Origin: Pseudooceanicola marinus
GTDB taxonomy: Bacteria > Pseudomonadota > Alphaproteobacteria > Rhodobacterales > Rhodobacteraceae
Direction of reading: 5' to 3'
Length of the DNA: 64,000 nt
Assembly: GCF_020177265.1 (NCBI RefSeq)
Contig: NZ_JAIVMC010000003.1
Span: forward strand, 186,001 to 250,000
Part shown: positions 24,766-31,573 of the stretch, one piece after another
Position numbering within the stretch: position 1 is the stretch's first letter
How the letters are laid out: every line of letters begins with the position of its first letter
Notes under the pieces: model-generated
Databases searched by the model: none
Seen by the model: only the letters and a program-made list of their open reading frames with translations
What the model was told of the DNA's origin: nothing
Position numbers and translations under genes: made by a program

Positions 24766-25887
24766 TCAGGCGTTGGTGATGATTTCGACCATCTCGTTCA
24801 CGACCGGCGCGTAGAACGGGGTGTCGGACTGCCACCACCACATGTTCGACAGGACCTCGGGGGTGTAGGTCTCGTTGAACTGCGACTTGAACTCTTCCGA
24901 GGCGAATTCGGCGGCGCCGGCCACGGCCGAGTTGTAGCCGGTGTTGTTGGCGAACATGCCGCCCACTTCGGGCTGCAGCATGAAGTTGATGAAGGCGACG
25001 GCCTGTTCCTGGTTCTCGGCGCCGCGCAGCATGCCGAAGCTGTCCAGCCAGGTGATGATGCCTTCCTTCGGCGCCCGGTAGACGTAGTCCGAATTTTCGC
25101 GGTTCAGCAGCAGGCCGGTGGTGTCCCAGGTCTGGCCGATGACGCAGCCGGCGTCCTTGAAGGCCGAGGTGGCCTCGGTGGCGTTGTTCCAGAAGGCGCC
25201 GAAGTGGTCCTTGTTGGCGACCATGTACTCGACGATGGCGCCGAAGACGCGGCGGGCATCGGCCTCGGACTTGTAGACGTCCAGCATGCGGTTCGATTCG
25301 ATCTCACCGGCCGCATCCAGGTAGAGGCCCACGCCGATCAGCGCGGATTTCTGGCGGAAGGCGGATTTGCCCTCGGTGCCGTCGGCAAACAGGTGGCCGT
25401 AGGACAGCTCGCTGTCCGAGACGGGCAGGGCGGCGCGGTTTAGGGTGATGCCCTCGGTGCCCCAGTCGAAGGGCAGGGCGACCTGTTCGCCGTTCTGCAC
25501 GCCGCCCAGGGCGGCGCTGTCACGCAGGAAGGAGGGGATGATGGCGTCGGTGTTCACGCCCTCGGGGATCGGCTGGAAGTAGTGCTCGCCGTCGTCGTCG
25601 TAGTAGTTGGCGACGTTGGTGATCGAGGGGAAAACCACGTCGAAACCCTTGCCACCGTTGGCGCGCACGGTCGACTCGGCCTCGTCGTTGGAGCCGAAGG
25701 TGGTCAGGTCCAGGGTGATGCCGGTTTCGGATTCGAACTTCTCGGCGATGTTGGGCTGGATGTAGTCCTGCCAGGCGAAGACCTTGACGGTGCCGGAGGA
25801 GGCCAGCGCGTCGGAGGCGCGCAGGATGGTCGGTGCGGCAACGGCGCCGGCGGTCAGCTGCAGCGCGGTACGGCGAGTGATGGTCAT
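24766..25887 (-). CDS. Periplasmic polyamine-type substrate-binding protein (PotD-like)
   Basis: A 373-residue binding protein with a twin-arginine-like leader (TRRTALQLTAGAVAAP, ending near residue 29). Family signatures: VKVFAWQDYIQPN, FDVVFPSITNVANYY, DWGTEGITLN and the late EQAVAFINFMLQPEV. First gene of the importer operon; a palindrome lies about 150 bases upstream. The PotD/PotF-type family binds spermidine, putrescine or related amines; the ligand is not determined. Confidence 0.9.
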   Translation of the reverse strand: MTITRRTALQLTAGAVAAPTILRASDALASSGTVKVFAWQDYIQPNIAEKFESETGITLDLTTFGSNDEAESTVRANGGKGFDVVFPSITNVANYYDDDGEHYFQPIPEGVNTDAIIPSFLRDSAALGGVQNGEQVALPFDWGTEGITLNRAALPVSDSELSYGHLFADGTEGKSAFRQKSALIGVGLYLDAAGEIESNRMLDVYKSEADARRVFGAIVEYMVANKDHFGAFWNNATEATSAFKDAGCVIGQTWDTTGLLLNRENSDYVYRAPKEGIITWLDSFGMLRGAENQEQAVAFINFMLQPEVGGMFANNTGYNSAVAGAAEFASEEFKSQFNETYTPEVLSNMWWWQSDTPFYAPVVNEMVEIITNA

Positions 25888-26037
25888 GAAAATTTCCCCT
25901 GTGGATGGTTATGCCTTGCGACCGGGCGTGCGCCTCGACAATCGGGCGAGGTTTGGCCGCCAAGCGACTGCGTCGCTCTAGACCCGGTGTGTCTCCGTTC
26001 TGTGACGGTTGGTTAACACGCGCATGAAAGGCGGAAC

Positions 26038-26051
26038 TGACCAGTTGGTCA
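26038..26051. promoter_or_regulatory. Palindromic operator candidate upstream of potD-like gene
   Basis: Six-base arms TGACCA and TGGTCA around GT. The form resembles sites of GntR/FadR-type repressors. No such regulator is adjacent, so the binding protein is unknown. Confidence 0.45.
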
Positions 26052-26178
26052 ACGTGGTTTTTGCGCAGCCCCGGGGTTGGCGGTTCCAAGCCCTTGGGAC
26101 CCTACGTCACCCGCGCGTGCCGGCGTGGCGAAAAATGTGTCACGGACGGTCGGGACCGGCGGAAAGATGTATCTGAGT

Positions 26179-26196
26179 AAAATGCTCGGATTGACA
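26179..26196 (+). promoter_or_regulatory. Iron-type control motif of the hemP unit (candidate)
   Basis: AAAATGCTCGGATTGAC is nearly the same as AAAATACTCGGGATTGAC at 40248-40265, upstream of the iron cluster. A TGA-N9-TCG half-match to the TGA-N9-TCA iron box overlaps it (26174-26188). The pair suggests a common iron-responsive regulator such as IscR or RirA. Confidence 0.45.
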
Positions 26197-26285
26197 ATCC
26201 CGACCGGATCAGTCAACTTTTGATCGTCCAGCCATGCCGCCCTACCACGTGGCAAAGCCGATAGAGACCCGAACGAGGATTCGAA

Positions 26286-26456
26286 ATGCCGAGCGACTGG
26301 ACCGGTCCCGTGCCCCGCAGCCATCAACGCCCCGCAGAGGGTGATCTTTACCGACCTGTAGAACTTCTCGCGAAGATGTTCGAGGGGCCGGAAGGCGGGC
26401 TGGCCGGGTTGGAGCATGTCCTGGAACGGCTGGAATGGAAGGAAACGACGCGATGA
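26286..26456 (+). CDS. Small protein upstream of hemP, function unknown
   Basis: A 56-residue ORF from ATG 26286 with GAGG eight bases upstream. It overlaps hemP by four bases (ATGA), which is the main argument that it is translated. The N-terminal half is Pro/Arg-rich; the C-terminal half is an amphipathic helix candidate (VELLAKMFEGPEGG, LEHVLERLEW). I do not recognise a family. It could be a coupling leader for hemP. Confidence 0.5.
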   Translation: MPSDWTGPVPRSHQRPAEGDLYRPVELLAKMFEGPEGGLAGLEHVLERLEWKETTR

Positions 26457-26614
26457 TGTCCGAAAAAATCGACCGGAACACGGCCCTGCCGGCAATCCCC
26501 CAGCATTCTGCCCAGGAACTGACCCAAGGCGGCGCGACCGCCCAGATCGTCCTGAACGAGCAGGTCTACACGCTGCGCATTACCCGCGCGGGCAAGCTGA
26601 TCCTGACAAAGTAG
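26453..26614 (+). CDS. hemP: Hemin uptake protein HemP
   Basis: A 53-residue protein ending in YTLRITRAGKLILTK, the conserved HemP C-terminus (beta hairpin with RxTRxGKLILTK). The N-terminal 25 residues are variable, as usual. HemP proteins are iron-regulated and have been linked to haem uptake gene activation. The gene is too short for many gene finders. No haem receptor is adjacent; the next gene is unrelated. Confidence 0.85.
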   Translation: MMSEKIDRNTALPAIPQHSAQELTQGGATAQIVLNEQVYTLRITRAGKLILTK

Positions 26615-26722
26615 GCGGAGGGACGCCCGGCGGCCCATTTTTTCGGGCCATCGGGGTGACCTTCCCCCGCATCCTGCCTTATCTGGAGAGCCGTTGACCG
26701 GATCAGTGAAAGGCTCTCGCCC

Positions 26723-27379
26723 ATGTCCCGCATTCTTCTTATCGGCGCCACCGGCGGTGTCGGCTCGCGCCTTGCCCCGATGTTGATCGCGTCCGGCCAC
26801 CAGGTCACCGGGCTGCACCGCAGCCTGGCCCAGGCCGAAAAGCTGCGCGCCCAGGGGGTGACCCCGGTCGCCGGCGACTTGATGGAGATGGACGCGGAAG
26901 CCCTGGCAGAGATCGCGCGCGATCATGACATCATCATCTTCTCCGCCGGTGCCGCGGGTAGCGGCGCCGAACGCACCAGCGAGATCGACGGGCGCGGCCC
27001 GCTGAAGATGATCGCGGCGGCCAAGGCCTGTGGCATCGCCCGCGTCTACCTTGTCTCGGCCATGCCCGAGGCCGGGCGCGGCGGACAGCCGAAGCTGGGG
27101 TTCGAGCACTACATGCGGGTGAAGAAGGAGGCCGACGCGGCGCTGGTCGCCTCGGATCTCGACTGGGTCATCCTGCGCCCCGGCACCCTGCTGGCCGAAG
27201 ACGGGGATGATGCCGTGTCGCTGGCGCCGGCGCTGGTCTACGGCAAGGTCAAGCGCGGCAATGTCGCCGCCGTCCTGGCCGGCCTCGTCGAATGCCCGGA
27301 GATCCGCCGCGAGATCCTCGAACTGACCGACGGCACAACTCCGGTGGCCGAGGCCGTCGCCGCCTGCTTCCGCGACTGA
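26723..27379 (+). CDS. NAD(P)-binding protein (atypical SDR)
   Basis: A 218-residue Rossmann protein with IGATGGVGSRLAP near residue 6 and the atypical SDR pattern (IIFSAGAAGSG, KKEADAALVASDLDWVILRPGTL). Similar to YwnB/YhfK-like NAD-dependent epimerase/dehydratases. Single gene; a GC-rich stem (CGCCCGGGCG...CGCCCGGGC) follows the stop, then repeat copy 4 and the convergent ackA. Substrate unknown. Confidence 0.8.
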   Translation: MSRILLIGATGGVGSRLAPMLIASGHQVTGLHRSLAQAEKLRAQGVTPVAGDLMEMDAEALAEIARDHDIIIFSAGAAGSGAERTSEIDGRGPLKMIAAAKACGIARVYLVSAMPEAGRGGQPKLGFEHYMRVKKEADAALVASDLDWVILRPGTLLAEDGDDAVSLAPALVYGKVKRGNVAAVLAGLVECPEIRREILELTDGTTPVAEAVAACFRD

Positions 27380-27420
27380 CCCCGGGGCGCCCGGGCGCCA
27401 CGCCCGGGCCACCGCCCCTG

Positions 27421-27473
27421 TCATCCGACAGCTGAAAATACTCCCGCCGGAGGCAGGCCTGCATCGCAGGCCC
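27421..27473 (-). repeat. 3'-flanking repeat element, copy 4
   Basis: On the - strand just after the ackA stop: hairpin GGCCTGCGATGCAGGCC, CCTCCGGCGGGAGTATTTT and the tail CAGCTGTCGGATGA. Confidence 0.72.
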
Positions 27474-27475
27474 CC

Positions 27476-28654
27476 CTAGCGCGACAGCCGCGCGGCGGCG
27501 CGGGCGATCACCAGCTCCTCGTTGGTGGGGATGACCAGCACCCTGACCCGGCTGAATTCGGTTGAGACCAAGGTGTCGTTCATCGCATTGCGCCGCTCGT
27601 CCAGCTCGACCCCCAGCCAGTGCATGCCGCGGCAGGTGCGCGACCGGATCTCGGCCGCGTGTTCGCCGATGCCGCCGGTGAAGACGAGCGCGTCCAGCCC
27701 CTCCAGCGCGGCGGCCAGCCCGCCCAGCTCGCGCCGGATGCGGAAGCAGAAATAGTCGATCGCCTCGGCCGCGTGCGGGCTGTCGGAGGCCAGCAGCGTC
27801 CGCATGTCGGAGCCGATCCCCGACATGCCCTTCAGACCCGATTCCTTGTAGAGCAGATCCGAGATCTGCTGCGGGTCCATCCCCTCCTGATCCATCAGGT
27901 AGAGCAGCACCCCCGGATCCAGCTGCCCCGACCGCGTGCCCATGGGCAGCCCGTCCAGCGCCGAGAACCCCATCGAACTGGCGACCGAACGCCCGCCGAC
28001 CATCCCGCACATCGAGGCGCCATTGCCTAGGTGCGCCACCACCACCCGGCCCGCGTGCAGCGAGGGCGCCATCTGTTTCAGCTGGCCGGAGATGTAGTCG
28101 TAGCTCAGCCCGTGGAAGCCGTAGCGCCGCACGCCCTTGTCGTAGAAACGGCGGGGCAGGGCGAAGGTGTCGTTGACGAAGGGATGGTGGCGGTGAAAGG
28201 CGGTGTCGAAACAGCCCACCTGATGCGCCTCCGGAAAGGCCGCCTGCGCCGCCTCGATGCCGGCCAGGTTATGCGGCTGGTGGAGCGGCGCGAAAGGCAC
28301 CAGGGTTTCAAGGTAGCTCAGCGCATGGTCGTTCAGCACCACCGGCTCCGCGTAGTTGCGCCCGCCATGGACGATGCGGTGACCGCAGCCGAGGATATTC
28401 GCTTCGGGGAAGGCGTCGAAGAGCGGCGTCAGGGCCGCGTGCAGGGCGCCCCGGTGGGTGGCGCCCTCGGCCTCGGGCAGTGTCTCATCCGCGATCACCG
28501 CACCGCCCGCGCGTTTCAGATGCAGCTCCGCCGCGCCACCGATCCGTTCGATCAGCCCGGTGGCCAGGGCCATGGGCTCCGCCTCGGCGGTGAACAGGCC
28601 GAATTTCAGCGAGGAAGAGCCGGCGTTCAGGACAAGAAGGTGGTTCAGGCTCAT
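27476..28654 (-). CDS. ackA: Acetate kinase
   Basis: A 392-residue acetokinase converting acetyl phosphate and ADP to acetate and ATP. N-terminal LNAGSSSLKFGLF, then GHRIVHGG, RRYGFHGLSYDYI, HLGNGASMCGMVGGRSVASSMG (split here by motif only: HLGNGASMC) and FTGGIGEHAAEIR near the C-terminus. Full family length. It overlaps the upstream pta-type gene by four bases (ATGA) and lies directly 5' of a repeat element. Confidence 0.95.
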   Translation of the reverse strand: MSLNHLLVLNAGSSSLKFGLFTAEAEPMALATGLIERIGGAAELHLKRAGGAVIADETLPEAEGATHRGALHAALTPLFDAFPEANILGCGHRIVHGGRNYAEPVVLNDHALSYLETLVPFAPLHQPHNLAGIEAAQAAFPEAHQVGCFDTAFHRHHPFVNDTFALPRRFYDKGVRRYGFHGLSYDYISGQLKQMAPSLHAGRVVVAHLGNGASMCGMVGGRSVASSMGFSALDGLPMGTRSGQLDPGVLLYLMDQEGMDPQQISDLLYKESGLKGMSGIGSDMRTLLASDSPHAAEAIDYFCFRIRRELGGLAAALEGLDALVFTGGIGEHAAEIRSRTCRGMHWLGVELDERRNAMNDTLVSTEFSRVRVLVIPTNEELVIARAAARLSR

Positions 28655-30042
28655 GCGCCTTTCCCCGAGATCCGCGCGTCATGCAGCGCCGCCACGGCGC
28701 AGGAGGCCAGCCGCGCCATGTCGTCATCGGCGCGCGAATTGAGGATGATTGGCACCCGGGCGCCCAGCACCAGCCCGGCGCCCTCGGCGTGGGAGATATA
28801 GGTCAGCTGTTTCGCCAGCATGTTCCCGGCATCCAGGTTGGGCACCACCAGCACCTCGGCCCGACCGGCGACGGGCGAAGTGATGCCCTTGGTCCGGGCC
28901 GCGCCCAGGTCCACCGCGTTGTCCATGGCCAGCGGCCCGTCGACCAGCCCGCCGGTGATCTGGCCGCGATCGGCCATCTTGGACAGCAGGGCCGCGTCCA
29001 GCGAAGAGGGGATATCGGGGTTCACCGTCTCCACCGCCGAGAGCACGCCAACCTTGGGTTCGGCAATCCCTAGCGACAGGGCCAGGTCGATGGCGTTCTG
29101 GCAGATGTCCATCTTGGTCTTCAGGTCGGGCGCGATGTTGATCGCGGCATCCGTGACCAGCAGCGGATGCGACAGCCCCGGCACATCCATGACGAAGATA
29201 TGGGTGAAGCGGCGCCCGGCGCGCAGCCCCGTGGCTCGGTCCAGGGCGGGGCGCAGCAGGTCGTCGGTGTGCAGATGCCCCTTCATCAGTGCCTGGGCGC
29301 GGCCCTCGTTCACCAGGGCAATGGCGCGGACGGCGGCGGCACGGTGCTCGGGGATGTCGATCACCTCGATCCCCTCCAGCGTTTCCCCCAGCTCGGCGGC
29401 GGTGGCGGCGATTTTCACCGCACTGCCCACCAGGATCGGCTCGATCAGCGTGTGGCGCCGGGCGAGCAGGGCACCGCCCAGGGAGTTCGGCTCCTCGGGG
29501 CAGACAACGGCGGTCTTCAGCGCCGGCAGCGGTTCGGCCAGCTCCAGCAGGCGTTCGAAATGGCGGTGGCGCTGGACGATCAGTCCGGGGATGTCCTGGG
29601 CATTGCGGTGGATCTTCACCTTGGGGGCATAGACGCAGGCCTCGCCCGACAGGATCAGCGTGTCGTCCACCGGGCGGCGGATCTCGGTCGCCAGCGTCAC
29701 GCAGCCCGTCGCGGGGTCCTTGGCCGTCACCGTGACCCGCGACAGCAGTTCCTCCCCGGCGTGGGCGCGGGCGTGAAAATCGAAGTGCTGCGAGCGGTAG
29801 AGGGTGCCCGCGCCGGGCAGGATATTGCCCAGCACCGCCGACACCATCGAGCCCACGAACATCCCCGGGGCCACCGCTTCGTTCACCCCGTCGCCATCGC
29901 CGTCGCGGTCAGCCAGGTGCATCGGGTTGTGGTTGCCCGAGACATTGGCGAAGACGATCATGTCGTCCGGCGTGCAAAGCCGCTTCAGCTCGGCCGTGTC
30001 TCCGATGGCAAGCTCGTCGAAGGTCGTGTTCTCGATCAGCAT
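28651..30042 (-). CDS. MaoC hydratase-phosphate acetyltransferase fusion
   Basis: A 463-residue two-domain protein. The start at 30042 is set by an AGGAGT ribosome site; upstream in-frame codons lack one. Residues 1-150 are a MaoC-like hot-dog domain (VSGNHNPMHLADRD, the hydratase signature, and APGMFVGSMVSAVLG). Residues about 160-463 are a phosphate acetyl/butyryltransferase domain (FVMDVPGLSHPLLVTDAAIN, VVPNLDAGNMLAKQL). Together with ackA it links acyl-CoA and acyl phosphate. Fusions like this are common in Rhodobacterales and are annotated as enoyl-CoA hydratase/Pta. Confidence 0.9.
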   Translation of the reverse strand: MLIENTTFDELAIGDTAELKRLCTPDDMIVFANVSGNHNPMHLADRDGDGDGVNEAVAPGMFVGSMVSAVLGNILPGAGTLYRSQHFDFHARAHAGEELLSRVTVTAKDPATGCVTLATEIRRPVDDTLILSGEACVYAPKVKIHRNAQDIPGLIVQRHRHFERLLELAEPLPALKTAVVCPEEPNSLGGALLARRHTLIEPILVGSAVKIAATAAELGETLEGIEVIDIPEHRAAAVRAIALVNEGRAQALMKGHLHTDDLLRPALDRATGLRAGRRFTHIFVMDVPGLSHPLLVTDAAINIAPDLKTKMDICQNAIDLALSLGIAEPKVGVLSAVETVNPDIPSSLDAALLSKMADRGQITGGLVDGPLAMDNAVDLGAARTKGITSPVAGRAEVLVVPNLDAGNMLAKQLTYISHAEGAGLVLGARVPIILNSRADDDMARLASCAVAALHDARISGKGA

Positions 30043-30290
30043 GGGAACTCCTGTCTGGTGCCGGCAGGCTGGCAGATCCTGATGCAGAAACCGTGACATG
30101 GATCAGATCGCGGGGAAAAGAGCGGAGCGGCAGGGACCTTGCGGCCGGGCGCGATTGCGCCGGTGGCGGTGAAGGAGAGGGCAGGGGGCGCAGCTTTGCC
30201 GATAGGTTGCGGTCCCCGGCTGCTTCGGTGGTGCCTGCGGCGCGGCTCCGAACCTGTCGATGCTACGTCGCCAAGGGTTGAGAGGGCGGA

Positions 30291-30359
30291 GGGGGGCTCT
30301 GCCCCCCATCCCGGGCGGGGCCCGGGACTCCCCCCGGAGTATTTCGGTCGAGGTGAAGA
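30291..30359 (+). repeat. 3'-flanking repeat element, copy 5
   Basis: Hairpin GGGGGGCTCTGCCCCCC, a second stem (CCCGGGCGGGGCCCGGG), CTCCCCCCGGAGTATTTCGG and the tail TCGAGGTGAAGA. The only clear copy lacking an upstream gene in its own direction. Confidence 0.68.
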
Positions 30360-30482
30360 CAGGGGGAGGCGCACCATGCGGGCCGGGCGCCCCTCTGGCC
30401 CCTGCAGAACCCGACTTTGGCAAAAGGCGGTCGATCCAGCCGAAAGGCGCGCACGGTTCCGTGTTCCGCGCGCCGCCCCTCG

Positions 30483-30532
30483 TTCACCTTGTCTCAAATA
30501 CCTCCCGCCGGAGGCCATCGACCGCAGGTCGA
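30483..30532 (-). repeat. 3'-flanking repeat element, copy 6
   Basis: On the - strand after the fdsD stop: hairpin ATCGACCTGCGGTCGAT, CCTCCGGCGGGAGGTATTTG and the tail AGACAAGGTGAA. Confidence 0.65.
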
Positions 30533-30543
30533 TACGCTCCGTC

Positions 30544-30765
30544 TCAGGCGGTGGCCGGCCGCTTCACATGCTCGGCCGCGCGGAGGACCAGCGGGTCCAG
30601 ACCTTCGCCACCCGCGTCCACATGAGCGAAGAACTGGGCCCGCATGCGCGGCTCCCAGAAGTCGTTCAGGTGGGCTGCAACCTTCTGGGGCGCATCATCG
30701 CCCGGCTGGGTCTTGAAGAAGGTGGCGATCTGGTTCGCCATCATGACGAGTTTCTCAGGCGACAT
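30544..30765 (-). CDS. fdsD: Formate dehydrogenase subunit delta
   Basis: A 73-residue protein starting at 30765 (MSPEKLVMMANQIATFF), with the conserved HLNDFWEPRMRAQF segment of the FdsD family. FdsD is needed for assembly of active NAD-linked formate dehydrogenase. It overlaps the fdhD gene by 11 bases and is the last gene of the operon. Confidence 0.9.
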   Translation of the reverse strand: MSPEKLVMMANQIATFFKTQPGDDAPQKVAAHLNDFWEPRMRAQFFAHVDAGGEGLDPLVLRAAEHVKRPATA

Positions 30766-31573
30766 GGGTCTCTCCTTCGCGTATCCGCTCTGCATGGGCG
30801 TAGATGTCGAAGCCCTCGCCCCGGGCGAAGGCGGCAAGGGTGATGCCGGCGCCTTCGGCCAGGCGCACGGCATGGGCCGTCGGGGCCGAAACGGCGATGA
30901 GGGTGGTGCAGCCGGTCTGGGCAGCCTTCTGAATCAGCTCCACCGACAGGCGGCTGGTCATCACGAAGGCGCCGTCGGCGGGGCGTATCCCGGCGCGGGT
31001 CAGGGCGCCGATCAGCTTGTCCAGCGCATTGTGCCGGCCCACGTCCTCGCGCGCCATCACCAGCCCCTGTCCCGGCAGCAGGAAGCCCGCCGCATGGACC
31101 GCGCGGGTCTGGTCGTGCAGGGGTTGCCGGGCGCGCAGGGCCTCGGTGGCGCTTTCGATTTCAGCCACCTCGAAACGCGGGCCGGTGCCCACCCGAGGCA
31201 GCGGGCGCACCGCCTGATCCAGCGAGTCGATACCGCAGAGGCCACAGCCCACGGGCCCCAGCATCGCGCGGCGCCGGCGGGTCAGAGCCTGGCCGCGCTC
31301 GGCCACCAGCCAGAACCGGCACTCGCTGCCGGTCTCGTGTTCGACCAGTTCGAAATCGCGGATCTCCTCGGCGCCCTTGATCATCCCCTCGGAGAGGGAA
31401 AAGCCCAGGGCGAAATCCTCCAGATCCTGCGGCGTGCACATCATCACCGCCTGGGTGGTGCCGTCGTAGACCAGCGCCACGGGCCATTCCTCGGGCAGCG
31501 CGCGGGTGATCTCCCGCGTGCCCTCGGGGCCGATGGCGTGGCCCGGCAAGGTCCTGACCGGCTGCGCCATCAC
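30755..31573 (-). CDS. fdhD: Formate dehydrogenase sulfurtransferase FdhD (FdsC)
   Basis: A 272-residue accessory protein that moves sulfur to the molybdenum cofactor before insertion into the catalytic subunit. Active-site loop VGCGLCGI with the CxxC pair; also EDVGRHNALDKLIG and FVMTSRLSVELIQKAA, both strongly conserved in FdhD. Overlaps fdsA by four bases. Corresponds to fdsC in the fdsGBACD operons of Rhodobacter and Cupriavidus. Confidence 0.93.
   Translation of the reverse strand: MMAQPVRTLPGHAIGPEGTREITRALPEEWPVALVYDGTTQAVMMCTPQDLEDFALGFSLSEGMIKGAEEIRDFELVEHETGSECRFWLVAERGQALTRRRRAMLGPVGCGLCGIDSLDQAVRPLPRVGTGPRFEVAEIESATEALRARQPLHDQTRAVHAAGFLLPGQGLVMAREDVGRHNALDKLIGALTRAGIRPADGAFVMTSRLSVELIQKAAQTGCTTLIAVSAPTAHAVRLAEGAGITLAAFARGEGFDIYAHAERIREGETHVA

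Larger units (their letters stand above)
25888..26285. other. Gene-free divergent control region
   Basis: About 400 bases between the potD-like gene (-) and the hemP unit (+). It holds a perfect palindrome at 26038-26051 (TGACCA-GT-TGGTCA), a possible operator for the importer. It also has an AT-richer stretch at 26165-26230 with the motif AAAATGCTCGGATTGAC (26179-26195) and TTGACA at 26191. No coding sequence seen. Confidence 0.6.
30043..30543. other. Gene-free 500-base stretch with two repeat copies
   Basis: Between the pta-type gene start and the fdsD stop, both on the - strand. It holds the pta promoter region near 30050-30150 and two copies of the 3' element in opposite orientations (30291 and 30483). 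I find no ORF with a ribosome site and sensible composition. The first repeat points rightwards with no + strand gene before it, so a lost gene or small RNA could have been here. Confidence 0.5.
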
